A DNA stretch of 64,000 bases from positions 186,001 through 250,000 of the forward strand of contig NZ_JAIUMR010000001.1 of assembly GCF_022565475.1 (NCBI RefSeq), in the 5' to 3' direction. A program made the translations under genes and the position numbers. The DNA comes from Aliidiomarina sp. (GTDB taxonomy: Bacteria; Pseudomonadota; Gammaproteobacteria; Enterobacterales; Alteromonadaceae). Under the pieces are notes generated by a model, which was not told the DNA's origin, searched no databases, and saw only the letters and a list, made by a program, of their open reading frames with translations. How positions within the stretch are numbered: the stretch's first letter is position 1; every line of letters starts with the position of its first letter. Below are positions 1-7,831 of this stretch, piece by piece.

Positions 1-655
1 TTTCTGCATGGGTAAACACCACTCCGGCAAAGGCATCGCCAGACGCATTGTGATTACCAGCCTCGAGATTGACCTCCCTCAGGTTGTGCGAGCCCACACG
101 TGACGACAACATCACACCGTCATCAGGTGTCTTGGTTTGATAGTTGACAACGCCGCCTATTGTCGACGGACCATAACGCAACGACGATGAGCCTTTTAGA
201 ATCTCAACACGTTCGACTCGCTGAATGCGTGGGTTGTAGTAGCGGTCATTACCAATAAATAGCCCTGGAGCAATAGGAACACCATCCTCAAGAACCAGTG
301 ATTTCGACTCACTGGCCGACAAACCCCGAATACCGAAGTTAGTCACAATTGAAGACTCTTCTTCACCTTTAACATTAATACCCGCGATACGACGCAACAC
401 ATCCTCATTTGACAAGGGCTGAACGCGCTCGATTTGCTCGCGGCTAATCAAATTAACGGTACCGGTTTCGTCGTAACTGTGGGCGCGACGCTCACCGCGG
501 ACGCGAATCACTTCGATACTTGGCATCCGCGATTTGCGGGCCTCAGCCTCCTCATTCTCTGTGGCTTGCGTTTGACCATGGGCCAAAGCAGGTGTAAAAA
601 CGACAGCGATTGCCAGTGCTAGCTTAGAAACTCGTGGTGATGAAGAAAACTGCAT
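1..655 (-). CDS. TonB-dependent outer-membrane receptor, N-terminal part (cut by window start)
   Basis: This gene is not in the ORF track because it runs off the window. Translating the minus strand from the ATG at 655 gives an open frame of 218 codons. It begins with a signal peptide (MQFSSSPRVSKLALAIAV, cleaved near AHG). A TonB-box-like segment (IEVIRVRGER) and a plug domain follow, with typical motifs such as NVKGEE, GIRGLS, VEILKGSSSLRYGPSTIGG and VVNYQT. The plug resembles the FecA-like branch of ferric-siderophore receptors; the substrate cannot be read from the plug. The protein should sit in the outer membrane and import an iron chelate using TonB-ExbBD energy. A Shine-Dalgarno GGGGAG lies 5 bases before the start, and the promoter overlaps a Fur box, which supports an iron role. 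Confidence 0.88.
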   Translation of the reverse strand, partial: MQFSSSPRVSKLALAIAVVFTPALAHGQTQATENEEAEARKSRMPSIEVIRVRGERRAHSYDETGTVNLISREQIERVQPLSNEDVLRRIAGINVKGEEESSIVTNFGIRGLSASESKSLVLEDGVPIAPGLFIGNDRYYNPRIQRVERVEILKGSSSLRYGPSTIGGVVNYQTKTPDDGVMLSSRVGSHNLREVNLEAGNHNASGDAFAGVVFTHAE

Positions 656-698
656 AAATGCTCCCCTAAATGAGTCATTGTATTTATCAACTGGGCGC

Positions 699-728
699 AT
701 ACTAAATGCAAATGAGAATGGTTGTCAA
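699..728 (-). promoter_or_regulatory. Sigma70 promoter of the TonB receptor with overlapping Fur box
   Basis: On the minus strand a perfect -35 TTGACA (723-728) is followed after 18 bases by TAGTAT (699-704). The spacer and -35 are covered by TGAGAATGGTTGTCA (713-727, plus strand), which matches the 7-1-7 Fur consensus TGATAATGATTATCA at 12 of 15 positions. Fe-Fur bound here would block polymerase, so the receptor is predicted to be induced in iron starvation. Confidence 0.72.
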
Positions 729-785
729 TTAGATTTTCATTTATATTTAGGTACCTCCTTTGAGATGCAGTATCACATCACCAAT

Positions 786-831
786 ATTCCGGCTCGGAGC
801 CGAAATGCACGTTCCGGCTCCGAGCCGGAAT
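786..831. repeat. Palindromic REP-like element, copy 1
   Basis: Two 17-base arms (786-802 and 815-831) are inverted copies around a 12-base loop. Each arm contains CCGGCTC-n-GAGCCGG or a close variant, which is itself nearly palindromic. The same building block, GGCTCGGAGCCG followed by an A-rich step and TTCCGG, occurs on the minus strand at about 6152-6195. Two related copies in non-coding DNA suggest a dispersed repeat rather than a simple terminator. This copy lies between two divergent genes, where a terminator would have no obvious use. Confidence 0.6.
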
Positions 832-989
832 GGTATCGCATTGATTGCTATGTATTTCTCAGATCTAGTGAATTTCGAAGGTATGCTATTTGTTAAAATG
901 GCTATTTAGTTTCTTCAATATCCAACTGGTCTTTCTACACCGCAGCCACGTAAATATTCGATGAGAGTTTATGACTATATTGAGGTCTT

Positions 990-2291
990 ATGGCGCAACT
1001 TGTTTGGTTTAGGCGCAATCTTCGGCGACACGATAATCCAGCACTTACGGCCGCGCTTGCAGCGGGCTCGACCTATGGCGTTTTCTTTTATGACGAACAG
1101 CTAACGGGAAGTTGGCTTGGAATACCTCGATGTGGTGTCCACCGCGCTCGCTTCCTATGGGAGTCGTTGACGGACTTAAAACAACAACTCTGTGCGCTCT
1201 CCGTGCCCTTAGAAATCTATCGTGGACAACCGGAAGATCTGTTGCCAGAGCTTTGCGCGCTATACGGCGTCACCCATGTGCACACCCAATCCCTGCCCGG
1301 CGCAGACGAACAGTTTCAACTCGCGCAATTAACTAGCAGGCTGCAAGCACTCAATATACAAACCATCGTTCATGAGGATTACACCTTATTGACCTATGCG
1401 CAGGTTAAAGAGCGTCATCCAACCGCCTTGGACTCGTTTAGTCGTTTTCGTAAGAAGTTGGCGCCCGTATTAAAAACGGAGTCCTTCTCACCGTCTGCTG
1501 TTACGCGCAAGCAAGCGCATGATCTTCATGTGTTACCTCAAGGTTTAACCGCATCACCGCTACCGCTCGTTGCAACGAATGAAATTCCCGATTGTTTCCC
1601 ATTCGTCGGCGGCGAAACGCACGCCCAGCAACGTCTCAGCGACTATTGCAGTGAAGCGCTTTTCCATTATAAAGAAACCCGTAATGGTCTGCTCGGCCGC
1701 GATTATTCCGGCAAGTTATCACCTTGGCTTAATCTCGGCTGTATCTCTGTGCGGCAAGTGTACACGGCAGTAATGGCCGCAGAACAACAGCGCAATGCCA
1801 ATCCTTCAACCGAATGGTTTGTGGTGGAGTTACTCTGGCGTGACTTTTTTCAGCATTGTTCGCGTGAACGCGGTACTGAGCTATTTCGCGGTGATTCAAA
1901 TCAGCTGTCAAATGGTGAAAAGCCAGTTTGGGCGACGAGTCGATTTGAACACTGGCAACACGGCCAAACCGGTCACGAATTTTTAGATGCGGCGATGCGC
2001 GAACTCGAGGTCACGGGATTTATGAGCAATCGTGCCCGGCAAAATGCAGCATCGGCTCTCATTCACGATTTAGCCATCGACTGGCGACTCGGCGCAATGT
2101 GGTTCGAGAATCGACTGATTGACTACGATCCCGCCAGCAATTACGGCAATTGGCAATATATCGCAGGCATACATGGCAATTCGCGCGGAGGCAGTTGGTT
2201 TAACCTAAACAAGCAAGCTGAGCACTATGATCCAACCCATGCTTATCGACAATTTTGGCGAGCCGACGTGGTGACGAATGACACACCGTAA
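990..2291 (+). CDS. Cryptochrome DASH / deoxyribodipyrimidine photolyase family flavoprotein
   Basis: The 433-residue protein has the N-terminal antenna-binding Rossmann domain ([16 protein letters not shown]) and a C-terminal FAD-binding helical domain. Motifs such as [30 protein letters not shown] and [10 protein letters not shown] are typical of the DASH branch. So are [17 protein letters not shown] and the [21 protein letters not shown] block. DASH proteins bind FAD and a folate antenna and repair cyclobutane pyrimidine dimers in single-stranded DNA using blue light; some act as photoreceptors. The start has a GAGG Shine-Dalgarno 4 bases upstream. Its stop overlaps the start of the DUF2256 gene by 14 bases, so the two are probably co-translated. 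Assignment to DASH over class I photolyase rests on motif similarity only. Confidence 0.9.
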   Translation: MAQLVWFRRNLRRHDNPALTAALAAGSTYGVFFYDEQLTGSWLGIPRCGVHRARFLWESLTDLKQQLCALSVPLEIYRGQPEDLLPELCALYGVTHVHTQSLPGADEQFQLAQLTSRLQALNIQTIVHEDYTLLTYAQVKERHPTALDSFSRFRKKLAPVLKTESFSPSAVTRKQAHDLHVLPQGLTASPLPLVATNEIPDCFPFVGGETHAQQRLSDYCSEALFHYKETRNGLLGRDYSGKLSPWLNLGCISVRQVYTAVMAAEQQRNANPSTEWFVVELLWRDFFQHCSRERGTELFRGDSNQLSNGEKPVWATSRFEHWQHGQTGHEFLDAAMRELEVTGFMSNRARQNAASALIHDLAIDWRLGAMWFENRLIDYDPASNYGNWQYIAGIHGNSRGGSWFNLNKQAEHYDPTHAYRQFWRADVVTNDTP

Positions 2292-2445
2292 AGTGAATCT
2301 GCCGGAAAAGACCTGCCCAATCTGCCACCGACCATTTGCATGGCGTAAGAAATGGCAACGAAACTGGCCTAACGTCGTTTATTGCTCTGAACGTTGTCGT
2401 CGCTCCCGAGCTGACACCAAAGCTTGTTTAACAAATAAATCGTGA
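2278..2445 (+). CDS. DUF2256 small zinc-ribbon-like protein, partner of photolyase/cryptochrome
   Basis: This 55-residue gene is too short for the ORF track. It reads [20 protein letters not shown] followed by WRKKW, an [12 protein letters not shown] segment and an Arg-rich tail. The CPIC and CSERC cysteines could bind zinc. The pattern KTCPxCxRPFxWRKKW plus YCSxRC is characteristic of DUF2256, a short family of unknown function often encoded next to cryptochrome or photolyase genes. The ATG lies inside the last codons of the cryptochrome gene in another frame (14-base overlap). The 3' end overlaps the convergent lipoprotein gene by 67 bases. The conserved cysteines lie partly in that overlap, so this frame is the constrained one. 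No function is inferred beyond an association with the flavoprotein. Confidence 0.85.
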   Translation: MTHRKVNLPEKTCPICHRPFAWRKKWQRNWPNVVYCSERCRRSRADTKACLTNKS

Positions 2446-3044
2446 CGCAGCGTGACCACGTATTCGACGGCGTCAGGAACGCCAAGCGCTGCAGTACATG
2501 ATTGTTCGTCAGTCGCTTCCGTAAAGAACAAATGACGTTGTCGGTCATTTTCTCGCCACGCCAATGCCGCATGAGGGAAGGCATCACGCGGCCATTCTAA
2601 GCAAACTTGTGAATCCGACCGCCACACCTGAATCTGTTGGAGTCGTTGCTCCGTTATCTGCGGCCTTTCCCTGGTGTCAACGTGAAGCAATTGCGTATCC
2701 GCGCGGTAAACCGTGAGCGATACCAAGTCGTCATTGATAATCGTAACGGTGAACACCTCCGTTTTCGACTTCGCATTGCTTTGCGTTGCAAACGGGTATT
2801 CAAGAACGATACCATCACGACTTTGGCTAACCATGCGGTACTCGCCTGTATCGTTGGTCACATTGCCGGACTCTGGCAGGAGTCGCATCAGTTCCGCTTG
2901 ATTCCCATCAATACGCCCGACAATCACTAATGCAGTACTGTCCGGTAACCAGGTCGCAGACGCGGCTCCCTCGTCATTAACGACAGCATTACACCCGCTA
3001 AGAAACAGTGCGGCTAAACTTATACGTGCGATCATTCGCTGCAT
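2379..3044 (-). CDS. Putative lipoprotein of unknown function
   Basis: This 221-residue protein has a lipoprotein signal ([11 protein letters not shown], lipobox LSGC at about residue 18). The acylated Cys is followed by N-A-V, so outer-membrane sorting is plausible. The rest looks like a beta-rich periplasmic domain ([18 protein letters not shown]) resembling propeller or WD-like strands, but I do not recognise a named family. The start has a strong GGAGG Shine-Dalgarno 5 bases upstream. It follows the large metallopeptidase-like lipoprotein by 9 bases, so the two form an operon and may act together. The last 67 bases are antisense to the DUF2256 gene, and the charged tail RERRQRSEQ looks like low-constraint sequence. 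Confidence 0.75.
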   Translation of the reverse strand: MQRMIARISLAALFLSGCNAVVNDEGAASATWLPDSTALVIVGRIDGNQAELMRLLPESGNVTNDTGEYRMVSQSRDGIVLEYPFATQSNAKSKTEVFTVTIINDDLVSLTVYRADTQLLHVDTRERPQITEQRLQQIQVWRSDSQVCLEWPRDAFPHAALAWRENDRQRHLFFTEATDEQSCTAALGVPDAVEYVVTLRHDLFVKQALVSARERRQRSEQ

Positions 3045-3053
3045 GCGTGCCTC

Positions 3054-6000
3054 CTAACGTCTTGATAGCGTTCGTGCCGCTTCGGTGTCCCAATAAATCA
3101 CATCAGCTTGCGGCAGATCTAGGCGTAACATGGTTTGTTCGCCACGCACGATTTCGAGCTGGCTCAGCTGTGCTGCTGGCACATCCAAGTAGACTTCAAA
3201 ATAGCCGGCGCCACTCCCCTGTGTTTGACTATCTTCATGAATCGTCAAACGCCCAACAAATTGCTTGCCCGAAGTGTCCGTAGCCAATAGCGTATAAGGG
3301 CTAGTACCGAGCGTGTTCTGTGGTGCGGCAACTTCCATAATACTGCGAACTTGGGTGCCTAAAAATGGATGCACAACGCCGCTAATTCGAGTGACCAATG
3401 GTGCATCTGAAGCGGCAATTGCAGCATCGGCGACAAAGGGCTGTGACGGCGAACGTAATTGATAATCCTGCGCTTTCTCGTACACCCAGTCAGAAACATG
3501 CACCGGATTACAATAGCTCATTACGTCAGCAAGCGTATGTGGAAGACGTAATTGCGTATTATCGCGACTGACACCAACGCTGCCAATTGAGCTTGGGTTA
3601 TAAGGAAACTCATTTTCAATGTTTACAGGATTACCACAGTCAATGTGTCGAACCGAAAAATTATGGCCGAGTTCATGACTAAACGTGTCAAGATCATTGG
3701 CACGGTCATAAGTCACACCGACGCGCCCAGGCACAAAGGCAACGCCCGCGGCACTGCCCCCCACTTCTTCAAAGCGGAAGAATCCATGATAATGACTTCC
3801 TGAGTTCTCACCTTCGGCTATGCGTAAATCAAGTAACTGATACAACAAATCTGCAGCTTCGGTCACTTCATCTTGGTTTTGCACGACATACGGCTCGCGA
3901 AAACGTAACTCAATACGACTAAATGGCCAATGTTGTTGGATCTTCTGGCGTAACACTTCTTCCGATTGAATGGTCGGCACGACATCATTCACGACCATGG
4001 GCACGATGGTTATGTACAAAGGAATCTCAGCAGAAAAGTTCGGAGTTTGCTGGTGAATCAAGGTGTCGTCCATGTAGACACTCACACGCAAACCTGTTTG
4101 CATCCATTCGCTCGGAATTTCAGTGTAATGCGCATATTCCAAGCTATCATGCTGCTTTTCCTCTGCTAAGGAGGTCGGTGAATGCAATGGCAATCGGGCG
4201 ACTTCGCCATCTAAGTACAATTCTATTTCACCCGATGGTACAGGCGAGCCCGCTGGCCCAGTCATAAATACACGGAACAAAGCCGCTCGATTGGGCACAA
4301 GTTTCGGTGAAGTCTTCACCACGACTTGCCCCCAATCCACCGTTTCCAAGCGCACTCGATCTTCCGCAGAAGCCGCCAAAACGCGCTCTAGCGTTTCAAG
4401 TTTACGTTCACCAAAACCATCATCAAAAATAACTGACACTTGATATGCGCCCTGATTCGCGGGCAGCTCTGTTGAGCCTCGGGCGGCGCAGTTCTCGATC
4501 AGATACGCAGGGACGCGTGGCGTTTGATTGTATAAATCGAAGTGAATTTCACAGTTTAGATCGTTTAAATCAGCAGTTGAGTCAACTTCCCATGCGACTG
4601 ACAGCGCTTCTTCCGTTAGGTCAGCACTCACCGCAGCGGTTAGTGGACCACGCTGCTCTGCACAATCCGTTCGATACGGCAAGCGCGGAACACTGATGGA
4701 ATTGCCGTCGTAAAATATGCTCATTATCGCGCTTTCCGTCACTCGATGACGAGAATCCAAGCAACCATCTCCGAGAATATAAGCCCCCCACAAAGGCAAT
4801 TGCAGCAAAGGGCGAATATCCAGTATCGGTGTATCACGGAAGATTAAGGTATTTAATTGCTCACTCGCTTGCAGCGGAGTCAAATCGGTAATAGGCGAAC
4901 TATTAAAGCTTAACTGCCGCAATTCTGGGAATGGTTCGAGTGTTGTAATCGACGTGAAATTCAGCGTTAAATTTTCAAGTGGTAAATCCCTTACTTCGGA
5001 AAGGCTATCAATCCCCGTCTCAGAAATATCCAGCTGCGTGAGCGGTAATCCTGAAATCGGTGCCAAACGACGTAAGTTACGATTACTCGAAACATTTAAA
5101 CGAACTAAGTTCACAGCATATTCTAATCCGGTTAAATCACGCACACCGCGGTTAGCGATGGACACATCCACTAGATCCGCCATTTTCTCGGCCGTAATCG
5201 GTTCATCGTCGTTGAGACTAAGATAAAAACGCAGCTCAGACTCCAAGACCGGATCAGGGATTTCAATACTTTCCTCATGGACAAATCGAACTACAACCTG
5301 GCAGTCCTCTCCGATGACACCCGTGTTGTAGTGCAGACCATCAAGCTGCCCTCGACACCCTGACACTTCATAGATTTCATGTTGTTCATCGGGCATCAAG
5401 GTAAAAGTGACGAACTCGCCAAAACTTACTTGTGCTGCCGGCGGATCAACTTGCCCTTGGCCGAGAACGAACACGCTGACATCAAATAATTCATTTTCAT
5501 CGGGCAGGGTTGCCGTTACGACAAGATCACAGGACTCAGTTAACGGCCGGGTTTGTAAACTAAATTGATTCTCGCCGATGGCCTGAGGCTCTCTCACTGG
5601 ACAGCCAGAAACTTCTTCAATTTGATAAAAAGGTTCAAGTTCGATTTCAAAGGTAAGTTCCTCACCATAGCTGACGTTCGCCTGTTGCGGGGAAATTGAG
5701 CCACCTTCTGGGATAGTCGCGGTTACCGCTAATTCAATTTTCTGTGCAACTGCAGAAACTGTACAGGCCGATGTAATTGTTCCCGTAGTATAGGTGCCAT
5801 TACTATAAGACCCGCCGCAGCCGCTAGCTGACTGTAATTCGTAACCTTCAGCGAAAGACAATGAAAATGTCGTTGTTGCGCCACTTTGTACACTTCGTGA
5901 AGTCGGTGAAATGGTAATTTCATCGCTCACACTGGTCGACACCAAAAAGTTCTGCGGCGTCGAGCCACCAGAGCCATTTCCTCCGCTTCCGCCGCCGCCA

Positions 6001-6059
6001 CAGGCTGTTAAAGACAAGGTGATAAGTGTTCCGAATAAAATACGGCTGTTGATCTGCAT
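3054..6059 (-). CDS. Large lipoprotein with bacterial repeats, leucine-rich repeats and a metzincin-like zinc peptidase domain
   Basis: About 1001 residues from the ATG at 6059; the track start at 6083 is a TTG. The lipobox LTAC at residues 17-20 is followed by a Gly/Ser-rich linker. Residues about 40-270 carry three InlB-B-like bacterial repeats (for example GGSISPQQANVSYGEELTF). Residues about 296-420 are leucine-rich repeats. Near residue 793 is HELGHNFSVRH, fitting HExxHxxxxxH of metzincins, with Ser replacing the usual Gly. A MSYC segment about 50 residues later fits the Met-turn. I infer a surface or periplasmic zinc metallopeptidase anchored by lipid, with the repeats as stalk and the LRR as binding module. 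It is the first gene of a two-gene operon with the 221-residue lipoprotein. The substrate is unknown. Confidence 0.82.
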   Translation of the reverse strand: MQINSRILFGTLITLSLTACGGGGSGGNGSGGSTPQNFLVSTSVSDEITISPTSRSVQSGATTTFSLSFAEGYELQSASGCGGSYSNGTYTTGTITSACTVSAVAQKIELAVTATIPEGGSISPQQANVSYGEELTFEIELEPFYQIEEVSGCPVREPQAIGENQFSLQTRPLTESCDLVVTATLPDENELFDVSVFVLGQGQVDPPAAQVSFGEFVTFTLMPDEQHEIYEVSGCRGQLDGLHYNTGVIGEDCQVVVRFVHEESIEIPDPVLESELRFYLSLNDDEPITAEKMADLVDVSIANRGVRDLTGLEYAVNLVRLNVSSNRNLRRLAPISGLPLTQLDISETGIDSLSEVRDLPLENLTLNFTSITTLEPFPELRQLSFNSSPITDLTPLQASEQLNTLIFRDTPILDIRPLLQLPLWGAYILGDGCLDSRHRVTESAIMSIFYDGNSISVPRLPYRTDCAEQRGPLTAAVSADLTEEALSVAWEVDSTADLNDLNCEIHFDLYNQTPRVPAYLIENCAARGSTELPANQGAYQVSVIFDDGFGERKLETLERVLAASAEDRVRLETVDWGQVVVKTSPKLVPNRAALFRVFMTGPAGSPVPSGEIELYLDGEVARLPLHSPTSLAEEKQHDSLEYAHYTEIPSEWMQTGLRVSVYMDDTLIHQQTPNFSAEIPLYITIVPMVVNDVVPTIQSEEVLRQKIQQHWPFSRIELRFREPYVVQNQDEVTEAADLLYQLLDLRIAEGENSGSHYHGFFRFEEVGGSAAGVAFVPGRVGVTYDRANDLDTFSHELGHNFSVRHIDCGNPVNIENEFPYNPSSIGSVGVSRDNTQLRLPHTLADVMSYCNPVHVSDWVYEKAQDYQLRSPSQPFVADAAIAASDAPLVTRISGVVHPFLGTQVRSIMEVAAPQNTLGTSPYTLLATDTSGKQFVGRLTIHEDSQTQGSGAGYFEVYLDVPAAQLSQLEIVRGEQTMLRLDLPQADVIYWDTEAARTLSRR

Positions 6060-6151
6060 GCGATGAAACCTACTTAAATTCAATATCAGTTTTTATCATC
6101 ACACAAAAATACAACAACTACACCCACATATATGTAACAAAAATTAACCGC

Positions 6152-6195
6152 AGCGTGTTCTCGCGAACCGGAAGATGCCTTTCCGGCTCCGAGCC
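6152..6195 (-). repeat. Palindromic REP-like element, copy 2
   Basis: Read on the minus strand, this segment has GGCTCGGAGCCG, then GAAA, six bases, TTCCGG and a degenerate GAG arm. It aligns block for block with the element at 786-831. CCGGAA and TTCCGG form an inner inverted repeat. It lies downstream of cydC and upstream of the metallopeptidase gene. Here it could also act as a transcription terminator or mRNA stabiliser for the cyd transcript, but there is no immediate U-run after the stem. Confidence 0.5.
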
Positions 6196-6229
6196 ATAAT
6201 TATAAACCATTGTTTTATAAAGAAGTGAC

Positions 6230-7831
6230 TTACTCGTTAGCACTGAGGTGAATCGTAATGTCAGCTTTTGGCAGACTGTCTAAATCATGTCCAAGAACGA
6301 GTGCGGTTTTATTCGCCAGCCAATCCTCAACGTGCTTTTTGAGGACCACCTGGTGGTCAGAATCAATGCCTGTGAACGGTTCATCCAAAATTACAAATTC
6401 AGGATTCTGCAAATACAAACGCGCTAACATGAGTCGTCGAGCTTGCCCGCCTGAGATTGCCGTACCGCCGGTACCGAGCCAAGTTTCTAGCTGCATCGGC
6501 ATAGCCTTGACCTCCGAGTCTAACGAGGCGAAGACTAAAGCCTGCCATAATTGCTCATCGGAAGACTGCGGCGCCGCTATCCGTAGATTTGTCGCAATTG
6601 TTCCAGCTAAAACTTGGTTCGCTTGCGGGATGTAACCCATGACAGTTAACCAGTTTTCACTTTGATACAGTGAACGCAGATCGTCGTCAGCAAAAACCAC
6701 ACGGCCCTGATTTGGTATTAGACCAGCCGCCATATTTGCAATCGTCGACTTGCCAAGTCCTGAAGCACCAGTAACTGCAGTGATTTCGCCGCGTCGGATC
6801 AAAACGTCGTCGTGGAGTCGTAAACCGATAATACGTCGTACCGCAAAAACAGGCATAGCAAACGTTTCGTGGATGCGTGAACGAGCTTCATTGACAAGTC
6901 CCACCTGCCCTCCCTGTTCAACCACCGGCAAGAGCACCTCTGATAGCGCTAAAACAGCAAACACCTGTAACACCACCACAGGTAAACTTAAATCACCACT
7001 GTGATAAGCAATGAGCCCATAAAGCAAGATAACTGCAACGAGAATCTGCAGCATTGCAGTGACCATCATTTCAATGATGGTCAGTCGTCGTAAGCGTTGC
7101 TCTTGCCACTTGTTCTGTAATGCAGCGACTTCAGCGAGAGCATCAGCTCTTGCTCGCCAACGTCCAGCCGTCATCAGTTCTGCAGCGCCATCGTATAGCT
7201 CAATACTCTGTTCACGGACTAACTGTTGCTGCCGTACTTCTGCGCGTCCACGCTGATGACTTAAACGCTGACTAATCGGAACCGCCAGCAGCCAGATTAA
7301 AATAAATCCACAGGCGGTAATAATATGTAACCAGAAATGGCCCGACAAACTGGTCAAGACAATCAGTAACCAAACCACCAGTAAAGCCAAGGCGGCTGCA
7401 AGTGGCGGCGCGATAATACGAAGATACCAAGCGTCCAGCGTATTTAAGTCTTGCGTCAAACGCTGCAGCATGGTCGCTGTATTTAACTGGACAAATCGAG
7501 CTGGCGAGAACTGACTCACCTGCCGGAACAATTGGCTTCGCCACCAACTTTGGATGCGTAAAACCGTGTCATGGTGAATTAAGCGCTCAAAATAACGAGC
7601 GACTGTGCGCAATAGCGCAAAAAGGCGGATACCGGTGCCGGGCGTGAAAACATCAATCAAAACGACTGTGGTTGCCAAACCTGCGAGCGCTGTTGCAGTG
7701 ATAAACCAGCCTGACAGTGCCAGCAAGCCTATTCCGGCCAATGCGGTTAAACTTAGAAGAATGAAGCCAAGTAGCAGTCGTTTCCGTTGTTGCCGGAATC
7801 CTCGGCGAAAAAAGCCTGGCATTAATCGCAT
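6230..7831 (-). CDS. cydC: CydC subunit of the CydDC glutathione/cysteine exporter
   Basis: The 533-residue protein is an ABC half-transporter with an N-terminal transmembrane domain (about residues 1-300) and a C-terminal ATPase domain. It carries Walker A GASGLGKST, signature SGGQ and Walker B VILDEP. CydDC is an inner-membrane heterodimer that moves thiols to the periplasm and is needed to assemble cytochrome bd. Start ATG 7831 has a GGAG Shine-Dalgarno 5 bases upstream. It overlaps the end of cydD by 10 bases, so translation is coupled. It is somewhat shorter than the E. coli protein (573) but all nucleotide-binding motifs are present. Its position as the second transporter gene after cydAB supports the CydC label over CydD. 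Confidence 0.93.
   Translation of the reverse strand: MRLMPGFFRRGFRQQRKRLLLGFILLSLTALAGIGLLALSGWFITATALAGLATTVVLIDVFTPGTGIRLFALLRTVARYFERLIHHDTVLRIQSWWRSQLFRQVSQFSPARFVQLNTATMLQRLTQDLNTLDAWYLRIIAPPLAAALALLVVWLLIVLTSLSGHFWLHIITACGFILIWLLAVPISQRLSHQRGRAEVRQQQLVREQSIELYDGAAELMTAGRWRARADALAEVAALQNKWQEQRLRRLTIIEMMVTAMLQILVAVILLYGLIAYHSGDLSLPVVVLQVFAVLALSEVLLPVVEQGGQVGLVNEARSRIHETFAMPVFAVRRIIGLRLHDDVLIRRGEITAVTGASGLGKSTIANMAAGLIPNQGRVVFADDDLRSLYQSENWLTVMGYIPQANQVLAGTIATNLRIAAPQSSDEQLWQALVFASLDSEVKAMPMQLETWLGTGGTAISGGQARRLMLARLYLQNPEFVILDEPFTGIDSDHQVVLKKHVEDWLANKTALVLGHDLDSLPKADITIHLSANE

Larger units (their letters stand above)
656..989. other. Divergent intergenic region between the TonB receptor and cryptochrome genes
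   Basis: This 334-base stretch has no credible gene; ORF 678-896 has no family resemblance and covers a palindrome. It holds the Fur-controlled promoter near its left end and the inverted-repeat element at 786-831. An AT-rich segment (840-989) should contain the photolyase promoter, but I could not pick a convincing -35/-10 pair there. Confidence 0.6.

Noticed and set aside
678-896. 72-residue ORF between the TonB receptor and photolyase
   Set aside because: It spans the promoter and the palindromic repeat and has no recognisable sequence.
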